Shown: positions 15,205-23,978, counted from the stretch's first letter. The stretch is DNA of 41,586 nt from Fibrobacter sp. (GCA_017550445.1 JAFZOV010000021.1:1-41586), one strand, 5' to 3'. Numbers and translations are program-made. The notes: a model not told the origin generated them from the letters alone.

Positions 15205-16278
15205 CTATTTCAAAGCCTTCTTTAAAACTTCCAAGTTTTCGCGCATCATGCCGAGGTAATCGAGCGAATCCATTTGAGCTGCCTTAATCGACTGCATCGA
15301 ATTGAGCGTAAGCACTTCGGCGTTCTTGGACTTTTTGCTTGCGGCAAGGATTGCTTTTGCAATCTTGGCGTCGCTTCCGTCAATCGTAAAGATGGCGGGT
15401 AGTGCTAAGGAATCCATTTTGTTTGCGAGGAACGCAACCGTTTCAAAGCTTGCTTCGCTTTCGGCGGAACAGCCAACAAACGCGGCATAATACTTAATGC
15501 CATAATCATCCACCAGATAACGAAAAGGAAAGCGATCGCCGAACAGAACCGTTTTGTGGTTGGCTTCTGCGGCCATGGCGTTGTAGGCTTCGTCCAGTTC
15601 CTTGAGCTTTGCTGTGTAGGCGGCAGCGTTTGCGCTGTATTCGTTGGCGTTGACCGTGTCCAGTTTCGATACGGTCTGTGCCAAGGCATTCACCAGAATT
15701 TCAGCATTCTTCAGCGAGAGCCAAACATGTTCGTCATTTTCGTCTTCTTCTTCATGGTGGTGATGCTCGTGTCCTTCATTTTGGATTGCTTCGCCGTCGG
15801 CTCGCAATGACGTGGATGTGGAATCACTTTGTTCCTCTTTCGTCTCTTCCTCTGCCTGCATGCCTTCGACGATTTCTTCTTCCTTGACGCGGTCGCCCAG
15901 GGCTTCCATCAGGTTCACGGCCACGCGGCTTTCGTTGGGCGTTGCTTCCAGGGCCTTTTCAATCCATTCGTCGGATTCTCCGCCTACATAAACGACCATG
16001 TCTGCTTTTGCAATTGTCGCGATGTCCTGAGCGGAGGGCTTGTAACTGTGCAAGTCCATGCCGTTCTTGATCAGGAGAGTAAGTCCCATGGATTCGGCGT
16101 GGTTGCCCAGGATTTCTTTAAGCCATGCGTACTGCGGGTAGATGGTTGCCACGACAGAAACTTTTTTGGCGCTGTTGGCAGCCACTTTTTCGGCGCCTTT
16201 CTGTTCGTTATCCGAACCGCAGGCGGTAAACAGGGCGAGTAAAATAAAGACAGATATTATAGAAGCGATTTTTTTCAT
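15205..16278 (-). CDS. znuA: Zinc-binding lipoprotein ZnuA
   Basis: This is a 357-residue cluster A-I (TroA-like) binding protein. The lipobox LFTAC gives a lipid anchor after a signal of about 19 residues. The first His ligand is in MDLHSYKPSAQD. A long acidic and His-rich loop (HEHHHHEEEDENDEHVW, about residues 172-188) marks zinc specificity and supplies the second ligand. At the usual third-His position it reads FGDRFPFRYLVDDYGI, with aspartate in place of histidine, as in a branch also seen in Clostridia. GCSAESEAS follows as in that branch. It lies between zur (11 bases) and znuC (7 bases) and delivers zinc to ZnuB. Confidence 0.94.
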   Translation of the reverse strand: MKKIASIISVFILLALFTACGSDNEQKGAEKVAANSAKKVSVVATIYPQYAWLKEILGNHAESMGLTLLIKNGMDLHSYKPSAQDIATIAKADMVVYVGGESDEWIEKALEATPNESRVAVNLMEALGDRVKEEEIVEGMQAEEETKEEQSDSTSTSLRADGEAIQNEGHEHHHHEEEDENDEHVWLSLKNAEILVNALAQTVSKLDTVNANEYSANAAAYTAKLKELDEAYNAMAAEANHKTVLFGDRFPFRYLVDDYGIKYYAAFVGCSAESEASFETVAFLANKMDSLALPAIFTIDGSDAKIAKAILAASKKSKNAEVLTLNSMQSIKAAQMDSLDYLGMMRENLEVLKKALK

Positions 16279-16289
16279 GGATTAACCTC

Positions 16290-16694
16290 CTATTTAGTTG
16301 TACGTCGATTGTTGCTAGAGCACATGGCGCAGCGTCCTAGCAGCACCGATTGCTTTTGGTCCAGCACGAAACCGTTCAGGCGTTGAATCGAAAGCATGAG
16401 CATTTTAAGCGCGGGACCAGCCAGGTGGAAGAACTTGCCGCAGTCTTTGCAGACCAGGTGCATTTTCTCTTCGCAGCGGCCGGGGCCCGTGTAGCGGTAT
16501 TGCAGTTCGTTGTTGTCGTCGGCGCCCACGATCTGCACGATGCCGGCCTTTTCCAGTCTTGAAATGTTCCTATAGATAGTGCTTAACGAAACATCGGTTA
16601 GATTCTGGGCGATTTCGGATGCCTTGAAAATCCGGTCCGGATTTTCGGCCATGTAATCCATGATCTTTTGCCGTGTTTGTGTCTTGTATTCCAT
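16290..16694 (-). CDS. zur: Fur-family zinc regulator (Zur-like)
   Basis: This is a 134-residue Fur-family repressor. The winged helix spans about residues 5-75, with recognition helix VSLSTIYRNISRLEKAGIV. Metal sites are indicated by EEKMHLVCKDCGKFFHL (CxxC with flanking His) and a second CAMC pair near the C-terminus. I chose the ATG at 16694 because GGAAGG lies seven bases upstream. The ATG at 16709 has no such site and would add five residues. It is the first gene of the zinc cluster and is preceded by two Fur-type palindromes on its own promoter, so it should repress itself and znuACB when zinc is sufficient. Zinc over iron is inferred from the neighbours. Confidence 0.9.
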   Translation of the reverse strand: MEYKTQTRQKIMDYMAENPDRIFKASEIAQNLTDVSLSTIYRNISRLEKAGIVQIVGADDNNELQYRYTGPGRCEEKMHLVCKDCGKFFHLAGPALKMLMLSIQRLNGFVLDQKQSVLLGRCAMCSSNNRRTTK

Positions 16695-16717
16695 GTTTCG
16701 ACCTTCCATAGGCTAAA

Positions 16718-16767
16718 TTTGCGAATGGTTCGCAAAATATAGTAAATTTGCGAATGATTTGCAAATT
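16718..16767 (-). promoter_or_regulatory. zur promoter with two tandem Zur-type operators
   Basis: On the minus strand TTGCAA (complement of 16759-16764) and TATATT (complement of 16736-16741) are 17 bases apart. Two palindromes cover this promoter. TTTGCGAA-TGG-TTCGCAAA (16718-16736) is perfect and sits at the -10 and start site. AATTTGCgAATgATTtGCAAATT (16745-16767) has one mismatched pair and covers the -35 and spacer. Their centres are 29 bp apart. Binding of metal-loaded Zur to either should block the polymerase. Confidence 0.8.
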
Positions 16768-16796
16768 GCATTTTGTTATACGGTCGAATCCCCTTT

Positions 16797-16843
16797 TTGG
16801 CCGAATTAGGCCAATTTTGCCCCTTTTGTGACCGGCGTCACAA
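16797..16843. promoter_or_regulatory. Two palindromes upstream of the TIGR02147 gene
   Basis: TTGGCC-GAATTA-GGCCAA (16797-16814) and TTGTGAC-CGGC-GTCACAA (16826-16843) are both perfect inverted repeats about 100 bases before the next gene. The second has the TTGTGA-N6-TCACAA form known for Rex-like or CRP-like sites. They sit between divergent transcripts, so they could act on either side. Assignment to a regulator is a guess. Confidence 0.4.
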
Positions 16844-16941
16844 TGCACTTGGATAAAACGTCCATGCGAATTTCACCCTCGGTATATGTTTCTTTACCTG
16901 CAAAGTCTATTTTATTATTGTAAATATACGGGTAAAAAATT

Positions 16942-17805
16942 ATGGTTACGTTTTCTGACATATCGGATTACCGCGACTTCCTAAAGGAGTACTACGACCG
17001 CAGGAAGGCTGAAATGCCTTTCTACTCGTACCGTATGATGGGGGATAAGCTGGGGTTGGATTCCAGCTACCTTTATCGCGTGCTACAGAAAAAGCAACAT
17101 TTGCCGGCGCACGCACTCCCTGCCGCGAAGGAAATCCTGAATCTGTCCGGTCGCGAGGCCGAATACTTTGACCTGCTCTTCTCCGCTGCTGTAACCAAGG
17201 ACAAGAGCAAACGTGAAGAATTGATGGCGAAGGCCCTCGATCTTCGTGACGTGGACCGCCACAGCCTGCAGGCTGCCGAGCTCAAACTGCTCGAGAACTG
17301 GTGGATTCCTGCCGTGCGCGCCTACCTGGAACTGAACGGTGGCGTGGTGAACGTGAAGCAGATTTCCAGAGACCTGTGCCCCCCGATTACCGAGGCTCAG
17401 GCACAAGAAGCTATCGATACCTTGCTCGAAGTTGGCCTGGTGAAGAAGATGGCTTCGGGTAAACTTGCTGTTACAGACGCTCATTTGACGGCTGGCGGCC
17501 CCGAAAAGAAACTTGCAGTGCGTCATTTCCAGAAAGAAGTGCTCTCTTTGGCGAGCGATGCACTTGACAATATTCCTGTTGAAGAACGAAATATTTCTAC
17601 TCTTACATTGTCCGTGGACCAGTCCTGCTTCGATGACTTGGGAGAGATGCTTAGGGAATTTAGGCGACTAGTCCAAAAGAGGGTGGACAGTGCCAAGAAC
17701 CCCGACCGGGTAATGCAGCTTTCCATGGCTTTTTATCCGATTGCGCGCAAGGGCGGTGTCCGTACCGTTGATTCTGTGGAGGGCGACAAAAGGGAGTCCA
17801 AATGA
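16942..17805 (+). CDS. TIGR02147 / DUF4423 family protein, probable regulator
   Basis: This is a 287-residue protein of the TIGR02147 family, a paralogous group best known from Fibrobacter. It starts in typical fashion with FSDISDYRDFLKEYYDRRK, followed by an N-terminal helix-turn-helix-like region (YRMMGDKLGLDSSYLYRVLQ, about residues 31-50) and a second possible winged helix (PITEAQAQEAIDTLLEVGLV). The C-terminal part holds the DUF4423 pattern ending VMQLSMAFYPIA. The DNA-binding layout suggests a transcription factor. Its stop overlaps the start of the next gene in ATGA, so the two are coupled. It faces away from zur and lies just before the hemicellulase cluster. Confidence 0.85.
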   Translation: MVTFSDISDYRDFLKEYYDRRKAEMPFYSYRMMGDKLGLDSSYLYRVLQKKQHLPAHALPAAKEILNLSGREAEYFDLLFSAAVTKDKSKREELMAKALDLRDVDRHSLQAAELKLLENWWIPAVRAYLELNGGVVNVKQISRDLCPPITEAQAQEAIDTLLEVGLVKKMASGKLAVTDAHLTAGGPEKKLAVRHFQKEVLSLASDALDNIPVEERNISTLTLSVDQSCFDDLGEMLREFRRLVQKRVDSAKNPDRVMQLSMAFYPIARKGGVRTVDSVEGDKRESK

Positions 17806-19124
17806 AGAAATGGGTGTGGCATATAGGTTTGGTTGCTGCGATGGGCACGCTCATTGCAGCATGCACTAGCAGTGAGACTGCGGGTACTTCGCTTGAAACG
17901 GAGAACTCGGTTGCTGTTGTACTTGCTGTGCAGAAGGACGATGGCTTGCCCGCTGCCCGTACCAAGGTTTATGTGCGTCCGTCCGAATTTTTGGCGGGTG
18001 CAAACAATATGGCATTTAGTAAGGATTATGACGGACCGGAATCGCCGGTTGTCGAATCCGATTCTTCTGTTGGCGTCTTGAACCTGGAAACCGACGACCA
18101 GGGCCAGTTGAACCTTCCGAGGCTTAAACCCGGTAGCTATACCGTGGAAGCCCGTGATGATTCCTTTAAGGCATTTAAGCCCGTGGTTGTTGGCGACAGC
18201 ACGCACGATACGTTGTCTATGCAGATGACGCCGACGGGTTCGATTTCGGGCCAGGTCTATTTGCCTGAGAACGTGTCGTCCGTGACGGTGGCTATTAAGG
18301 GTCTTGATTACTTTGTTGAAACTGATTCTGCCGGTAAGTTTAAATTCCCCAGTGTTCCTGAAGGTACCTTGAACGTGGTGGGATTTGTATACCGCACTTA
18401 TCAGGTCCCCGATATGGACGGTGAAACCTCGACTATCAGCAACTTCATGTCGGTAGGCTCCCGCAATACGAGAGTTGAATCCGACAAGACGTCTGAGAAT
18501 GTGAAGATCGGTCAGAAGAAGATTGTGATTGTCCAGCCGGATACGACTCCGGAAGATACGACTCCGGTGTACCCTGTAACCTTGTTCGAAAACTTTGAAG
18601 ATAGCCTTAGTGGCTGGTACAAGTCTGTATCTCGCTATGCCGATGCCGAACTCGATGCCGTAAGGAATGTCGGTGGTCGTAAGGGTATGGTCGCTCACTT
18701 TGTGTACACCAACGATTCCAATGCCAACTGGGCTTTGATGGGCCATGACCTGAACGGAATGAAGGACTTTAGCGATCTTGATTCCGTGGTGTTCTGGGCC
18801 CGCGCCGAATATGGCGATTCTACCCAGTGGATTAGCCTCTCCTTCGATGTGCTCCTGGATTCTGCCGCGCTTGACAGTACCGGTCTCGAAAACGGTAAGG
18901 CCTGGGTGCATCTCAGTCTCGATACTGCTTGGCAGCGTTTTGTGGTAACGCCTGAAGATTTGATCGAACCTGACGAACACCATACCGGAGGCAACATCGG
19001 CTGGGACGAAGTCAAGGAACATGTCACGAACCTGAACTTCTTCGGCGGCGGCGTAACTGAAGGCTCCCCGTACGAATTCTGGCTCGACGATATCACGATC
19101 TACGGCGTTAAGGGTCTAGAATAG
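17802..19124 (+). CDS. Lipoprotein with CBM11-like domain, probable sensor
   Basis: This is a 440-residue lipoprotein with signal MKKWVWHIGLVAAMGTLIAA and a lipobox at AAC. Two beta-sandwich repeats of the carboxypeptidase-regulatory type follow (LNLPRLKPGSYTVEARD at about residue 105 and ISGQVYLPENVSSVTV at about 148). After a linker rich in TTPEDTTP there is a C-terminal CBM11/CIA30-like jelly roll from about 262 (FENFEDSLSGWYKS to EFWLDDITIYG). No enzyme motif is visible. It is translationally coupled to the TIGR02147 protein. The sugar-binding-like domain suggests an envelope sensor that reports polysaccharide to its partner. This is inference only. Confidence 0.75.
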   Translation: MKKWVWHIGLVAAMGTLIAACTSSETAGTSLETENSVAVVLAVQKDDGLPAARTKVYVRPSEFLAGANNMAFSKDYDGPESPVVESDSSVGVLNLETDDQGQLNLPRLKPGSYTVEARDDSFKAFKPVVVGDSTHDTLSMQMTPTGSISGQVYLPENVSSVTVAIKGLDYFVETDSAGKFKFPSVPEGTLNVVGFVYRTYQVPDMDGETSTISNFMSVGSRNTRVESDKTSENVKIGQKKIVIVQPDTTPEDTTPVYPVTLFENFEDSLSGWYKSVSRYADAELDAVRNVGGRKGMVAHFVYTNDSNANWALMGHDLNGMKDFSDLDSVVFWARAEYGDSTQWISLSFDVLLDSAALDSTGLENGKAWVHLSLDTAWQRFVVTPEDLIEPDEHHTGGNIGWDEVKEHVTNLNFFGGGVTEGSPYEFWLDDITIYGVKGLE

Positions 19125-19157
19125 TTTCCATCTAAAATGATTGCACCGAGTGCAACA

Positions 19158-19196
19158 ACGAGCATTATGGCGGGCTTTGGCCCGCCATTCTCGTTT
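19158..19196 (+). terminator. Terminator after the lipoprotein gene
   Basis: ATGGCGGGC (19167-19175) pairs perfectly with GCCCGCCAT (19180-19188) around TTTG. The stem is extended by AACGA/TCGTT on the outside and followed by TTTTG. It separates the regulator pair from the hemicellulase cluster. Confidence 0.75.
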
Positions 19197-19212
19197 TGAA
19201 CATTGCCTGTCA

Positions 19213-19278
19213 TGGACAATGTGTCAATGGAAACCTCTTTTGGGGGTGTCCAAAAGCGCAAGAATGTGGGTAATTTTA
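19213..19278 (+). promoter_or_regulatory. Hemicellulase operator and promoter 1
   Basis: TGGACAATGTGTCAA (19213-19227) is a slightly degenerate copy of the TTGACAANTTGTCAA palindrome. Its centre is 51 bp before TAATTTTA (19271-19278), the -10 shared across the cluster. The -35 position (GTCCAA) is poor, which fits an activator-dependent promoter. It drives the first GH43 gene. Confidence 0.65.
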
Positions 19279-19319
19279 GTCTGTGAAGGTTTGGTGTGTT
19301 TACCTTCTAAGGAGTCCCT

Positions 19320-21590
19320 ATGGCGTTTAGGAATGTTTGGAAATTTTCCGGCCTGAAAAAGGCTACCTGTCTGGTTGCTGGCCTTGCCGCGTTTGGTTTG
19401 GCCGATAACCCTATCTCCACTTACCATTATCTGGCAGACCCGGGTGCTGCCGCCGACGATGATTACTTCTACATCATCACGGACTCCGATGACCCGGCAC
19501 CGGCAAATTCTGACGGTTACAAGATTTATGCGCTCTATGCATTCCGCAGTAAGGATATGCAGAACTGGACCGACTACGGCGTTATTTACGATGCCCGTAA
19601 GGTGAACGGCATTAATGACATTTGGGCTTCTGGTATCGCTGTGCATGACGGCACGTTCTACATCGTGTTCCCCGATGGCGGTGGCGGCGGTATCGGCTAC
19701 ATCAAGGCCCCGGCTATTGACGGTCCGTGGGAAAACGCTGTAGGCAACGGCAAGAGCAAGCTGGTTGGCGGCGCAGGCATTATTGGCTGCGATGGCGTGT
19801 CTTGGTGCTTTGACCCGGGTATCTTTATCGATGATGATGGCACGACCTATGTGACATGGGGTGGTGGCGAAAGCACTAGCCGCCCGAACACCGACAACTT
19901 CGACATCGTGAAGCTGAACGATGCGAAGAACGCCCCTGTGGGTAACGGTTCTCATGTGAAGGTGAACAACTTGCCGACCCGCAAGATGCTCGAAGCGTCT
20001 TACATTCATAAGCATAAGGGTACTTACTACTTCTCGTATAGTACCGGTTGGCAGCAGGGCGCTCCGACGATTGACTACGGTGTTTCTGATAATGTGATGG
20101 GCCCCTACACTTGGAAGGGTACCATTCTCGGAGACCCGAGTATGGACGGCAAGAGCATCAACGGCAACAACAACCACCATGGTATTGCCGAATTCAAGGG
20201 CCATTCCTACGTGGTGTATCATGACCGCCGTATTGCCAAGGGGTACAACGGCCTGGAAGTTATTCCTGCCGATGACGGTAAACCGAACCCGAACGAAGGC
20301 TACCACCGCAGTGTTTCTGTAGACGAAATGTTCTACAATTCTGACGGAACCATTAAGCAGGTGGTTTGCACCAACGAAGGCCCGAAGCAGATCGAAAATT
20401 TTGATCCGTACGATTGGTATCCGGCTCTCACGAGCTCCAAGCAGAAGGGTATCCGTAGCCGCTCTAACTTTGTTCAGGGCAAGAAGGCTGAACATGTGTT
20501 GCTACCGCTTTCTTCTAAGGAAGCGTGGCTCCGCGTGAGTGGTGTTGACTTCGGTACGGCTGCAACGGGATTCACGGTTGAAGCTGCCAGTGTGGCCGAC
20601 GGCAACAAGATTGAAATCCGTACCGGTTCTGCAACGGGAACTCTCGCTGGTACTTGTACCCTCAAGAAAACAGGCAGCAAGAGCTCTTATGTTGAAAACA
20701 AGTGCGAAGTCGAAGGCCTCAAGGGTATTGTAAACCAGTTGTTCCTGGTGTTCAAGGGTTCTCAGGATTCTACCATGGTTATCAAGGCCTGGGGTTTCGA
20801 AGGCAGCGGCACAACTCCGCCTGAACCGCAGAAACCATTCAAGGGTACCGCATTCGCTATTCCGGGTAAGATCGAAATGGAAGACTTCGATATTCCGGGT
20901 ACGGGTCGCGGCGCAGGAATGGATTCCTATAGCGACAACGATTCCGAAGACCATGGTGCCGAAAGCAATGGCGGCAAGAGCTATCGCGAAGGTACAGGTG
21001 TCGATATCTACAAGAAGGCTAGTGGCTATGTAGTGGGTTACAACCAGACTGGCGAATGGCTGGAATATACGGTAAATGTGGCTGCTGCTGGCGATTATAC
21101 GATGTATGCCGCCGTTGCCTCTGCCAATGCGACCTCTAGCTTCCAGCTTTCCATTGATGGTGACAACATTACCGAAGAGGTTGCTGTTCCGCAGGCCACC
21201 TCCGGTGAAGACAACTACGACGAGTACAACAAGGTGAAGGCGAATGTCACGCTCCCTGCCGGTGAACATATTCTCCGCTTTACGGTGACTGGCGACTGGA
21301 TGGACATCGACTATATCAACTTTGTGGCCGGCAAGGACGCCGCTGATTCTGAACCGATCGGTACAACGGCTGTTTCTGCTGACGTAAAGCTGGGTGTTCC
21401 CATGGTTACGAAATTTGACGTGTTTAGCTTAAACGGCAAAAAAATCGCAAGTTTTGTGGCTCATAACATGGCTGAAGCTTCCAAGATTTGGCAGAGCGGA
21501 TCGGTCAAGGGTGCAGAAAAGGTGGAAGGCGTTTGCCTGATCCGTAGCCGAAGTACCGGTGCCGTTGCGAAGGTCCGCTCTATTCGTTAA
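19320..21590 (+). CDS. GH43 glycosidase with two CBM6 modules and FPm-1-type tail (copy 1)
   Basis: This is a 756-residue exported enzyme, signal peptide about residues 1-28. The GH43 five-bladed propeller (to about 360) has the expected triad: base D40 in HYLADPGA, pKa modulator D165 in CFDPGIF and acid E225 in LEASYIHK. Arabinofuranosidase or xylosidase activity on arabinoxylan is likely. A first CBM6 covers about 375-495 (TGFTVEAASVADGNKIEIR) and a second about 513-668 (IPGKIEMEDFDIPG to MDIDYINF). The last 80 residues form a Fibrobacter paralogous tail (FPm-1-type: FDVFSLNGKKIASFVAHNM). It is a tandem paralogue of the next gene. Shine-Dalgarno AAGGAG precedes the start. Confidence 0.93.
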   Translation: MAFRNVWKFSGLKKATCLVAGLAAFGLADNPISTYHYLADPGAAADDDYFYIITDSDDPAPANSDGYKIYALYAFRSKDMQNWTDYGVIYDARKVNGINDIWASGIAVHDGTFYIVFPDGGGGGIGYIKAPAIDGPWENAVGNGKSKLVGGAGIIGCDGVSWCFDPGIFIDDDGTTYVTWGGGESTSRPNTDNFDIVKLNDAKNAPVGNGSHVKVNNLPTRKMLEASYIHKHKGTYYFSYSTGWQQGAPTIDYGVSDNVMGPYTWKGTILGDPSMDGKSINGNNNHHGIAEFKGHSYVVYHDRRIAKGYNGLEVIPADDGKPNPNEGYHRSVSVDEMFYNSDGTIKQVVCTNEGPKQIENFDPYDWYPALTSSKQKGIRSRSNFVQGKKAEHVLLPLSSKEAWLRVSGVDFGTAATGFTVEAASVADGNKIEIRTGSATGTLAGTCTLKKTGSKSSYVENKCEVEGLKGIVNQLFLVFKGSQDSTMVIKAWGFEGSGTTPPEPQKPFKGTAFAIPGKIEMEDFDIPGTGRGAGMDSYSDNDSEDHGAESNGGKSYREGTGVDIYKKASGYVVGYNQTGEWLEYTVNVAAAGDYTMYAAVASANATSSFQLSIDGDNITEEVAVPQATSGEDNYDEYNKVKANVTLPAGEHILRFTVTGDWMDIDYINFVAGKDAADSEPIGTTAVSADVKLGVPMVTKFDVFSLNGKKIASFVAHNMAEASKIWQSGSVKGAEKVEGVCLIRSRSTGAVAKVRSIR

Positions 21591-21607
21591 TTTTTCTAGA
21601 TAAACCA

Positions 21608-21673
21608 TGGACAAATAGTCAATAAAAAGTGCCCCGATGGGCGCTTTTTTGACGTTTTTTGAGGATAGTTTAT
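21608..21673 (+). promoter_or_regulatory. Hemicellulase operator and promoter 2
   Basis: TGGACAAATAGTCAA (21608-21622) is a degenerate palindrome whose centre lies 51 bp before the TAGTTTAT -10 (21666-21673). Between them sits a terminator hairpin (AGTGCCC 21628-21634 with GGGCGCT 21639-21645, then Ts) that probably ends the upstream GH43 transcript. It drives the second GH43 gene and possibly the GH30 gene. Confidence 0.6.
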
Positions 21674-21716
21674 TCCTAAGAAGGTTTGGTGTGTTTTGTC
21701 CTTCTGAGGAGTCCTT

Positions 21717-23978
21717 ATGGATTACAGGAATGTTTGGAAACGTTTCGGTCTTAAAAAGGCTGTTTGTATGGTTGCGGGGCTTGCCGCGTTTGGCTTGGCC
21801 GACAACCCGATTTCTGCTTATCACTACCTGGCTGACCCGGGTGCCGCTTCTGACGACACGTATTTCTACGTGATTACCGACTCTGATGATCCGGCAGTAG
21901 CAAATGCCACCGGCTATGATATTAAGGCCTTGTACGGATTCCGTACAAAGGATATGAAGAACTGGACCGACTTCGGCATTATTTATGATGCCCGCAAGGT
22001 TGACGGTATCGGTGATATCTGGGCTTCCGGTATTGCGGTGAACCCCAAGGACGGCAGACTCTATATAGTGTTCCCCGATGGCGGTGGTGGCGGTATCGGC
22101 CTCATTGGCGCCGACAGCATTGCCGGCCCCTGGACAAACCCTGTTACGGGTAACAAGAAGCTCATCAACAACTGGGGTGGCGGTCTCGCGGACTGCGACG
22201 GCATCGGTTGGTGCTTTGACCCGGCAATTTTCTTTGATGACGATGGTCAGGGCTACTTCACTTTTGGTGGCGGTAGCAGCGATAGCCGTCCGGCAGCCGA
22301 CAATAACAACAACATCTTCAATATCTATAAGCTTAACGCCGATATGAAGGGCTTCGATGTAAGCTCCAAGACTGCACTTAAGATTGGCGGTCCGAAGGCG
22401 ATGGAAGCCTCTTATATCCACAAGTACAAAAACAACTACTATCTCTCTTATAGTACTGCTGATTTGCGTATCGCTTACGGTATGTCGAGTAACCCCATGG
22501 GTCCCTATACCTATAAGGGTATCTTTATGGGTAACCCCAACATTGGCGGCCAGAACATCAATGCGAACAACAATAACCACCATGGCATTGCAGAATTCAA
22601 GGGCCACTGGTATGTCGCTTACCATGATCGCCGCATCGCGAATGGTTACGATGGCCTCGAAAAGATTCCTGCCGAAGACGGCCAGGCGAATCCGAATCCA
22701 GCTTATCACCGTAGCGTGAGCGTCGATGAATTTACTTACGCTGCCGATGGTTCCATGAACTCGCTGACCTTCACCAAGGAAGGCCCGAAGCAGATTGAAA
22801 ACTTCGATCCGTATGACTGGTATCCGGCACTCACGAGTTCCAAGCAGCTGCATATCCGCAGCCGTTCCAACTGGGCTCCGGGCAAGGTTGCCGAACACTT
22901 ACTGCTCCCGCTTTCGACCAAGGAATCCTGGATTCGCGTGAGTGGCGTGGACTTCGGTACTGCAGCGACTGGCTTTACCGTGCAGGCTGCAAGCGCTGCC
23001 GACGGCAACAAGATTGAAATCCGCACCGGTTCTGCAAGCGGTACTTTGGCTGGTACTTGTACCCTCAAGAATACCGGTAACAAGTCGACGTTTGCAGAAA
23101 CTTCTTGCGAAGTCACGGGACTCAAGGGCATTGTGGAACAGGTGTTCCTGGTGTTCAAGGGCTCTCAGGATTCTACCATGGCAATCAAGGCCTGGGGCTT
23201 CGAAGGCAGCGGTACCACTCCGCCGACTCCGCAGACTCCTTATGGCGGCAAGGCATGGGCTATTCCTGGTGCAATTCAGGCTGAAAACTTTGACGAACCG
23301 GGTACGGGCCGCGGTGGCGATGTCGATTCCTATAACGACAGCGATTCTGAAAACCGTGGCGATAGCGACTACCGCGAAGGTACCGGCGTAGACCTTTACA
23401 AGAAGGCTTCGGGAGTTGCCGTGGGTTACAACACCGAAGGTGAATGGCTTGAATACACCATTAACGTGGCCGAAGCGGGCGATTACACGATTTATGCAGC
23501 TGTGGCTGCTGCGGGTTCTACCTCCAGCTTCAAGTTCAGCGTCGGTGGCAAGGACATTACCGAAGAAATCTCGGTTTCGGCAGCATCTTCCGGCGAAGAC
23601 AACTATGATGACTTTAACAAGGTGAAGGCTAATGTGACGCTCGCTGCGGGCGAACAGGTCTTGAGACTCACCGTTGTCGGCTCCTGGTTCGATATCGACT
23701 ACTTCAATATCGAAAAGGGCAAGGATGCCGCAGATTCTTACCCGATTGGCACGACTGCTGTTTCTGGCAAGATTAAGTTGAATACGACAATGGTTTCGAA
23801 GTATGACGTGTTCAGCCTAGATGGCAAGAAGGTTGCAAGCTTTGTTGCTCATAGCATGGACGAAGCAAGCAAGCTTTGGAAGAGTGGTTCTGTTAAGGGT
23901 ACAGAAAAGGCAAGTGGAGTTTGCCTGATCCGTAACCGTAGCAACGGCATGGTTGCAAAGGTGCGTGCAAACCGATAG
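21717..23978 (+). CDS. GH43 glycosidase with two CBM6 modules and FPm-1-type tail (copy 2)
   Basis: This is a 753-residue exported enzyme, close in sequence along its length to the preceding GH43. Its signal peptide ends near LAAFGLA. Catalytic residues line up at D40 (HYLADPGA), D168 (CFDPAIF) and E230 (MEASYIHK). CBM6 modules lie at about 378-500 and 514-665, with a Fibrobacter tail from about 675 (YDVFSLDGKKVASFVAHSM). The second CBM6 differs from that of copy 1 and is nearer to the one in the third GH43 gene, which suggests domain exchange. A tandem duplication with split substrate preference on arabinoxylan is the simplest reading. Confidence 0.93.
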   Translation: MDYRNVWKRFGLKKAVCMVAGLAAFGLADNPISAYHYLADPGAASDDTYFYVITDSDDPAVANATGYDIKALYGFRTKDMKNWTDFGIIYDARKVDGIGDIWASGIAVNPKDGRLYIVFPDGGGGGIGLIGADSIAGPWTNPVTGNKKLINNWGGGLADCDGIGWCFDPAIFFDDDGQGYFTFGGGSSDSRPAADNNNNIFNIYKLNADMKGFDVSSKTALKIGGPKAMEASYIHKYKNNYYLSYSTADLRIAYGMSSNPMGPYTYKGIFMGNPNIGGQNINANNNNHHGIAEFKGHWYVAYHDRRIANGYDGLEKIPAEDGQANPNPAYHRSVSVDEFTYAADGSMNSLTFTKEGPKQIENFDPYDWYPALTSSKQLHIRSRSNWAPGKVAEHLLLPLSTKESWIRVSGVDFGTAATGFTVQAASAADGNKIEIRTGSASGTLAGTCTLKNTGNKSTFAETSCEVTGLKGIVEQVFLVFKGSQDSTMAIKAWGFEGSGTTPPTPQTPYGGKAWAIPGAIQAENFDEPGTGRGGDVDSYNDSDSENRGDSDYREGTGVDLYKKASGVAVGYNTEGEWLEYTINVAEAGDYTIYAAVAAAGSTSSFKFSVGGKDITEEISVSAASSGEDNYDDFNKVKANVTLAAGEQVLRLTVVGSWFDIDYFNIEKGKDAADSYPIGTTAVSGKIKLNTTMVSKYDVFSLDGKKVASFVAHSMDEASKLWKSGSVKGTEKASGVCLIRNRSNGMVAKVRANR

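Noticed and set aside
17733..19022. A 429-codon minus-strand frame opposite the lipoprotein gene
   Set aside because: No recognisable domain or ribosome site, and the plus-strand frame is a convincing lipoprotein.
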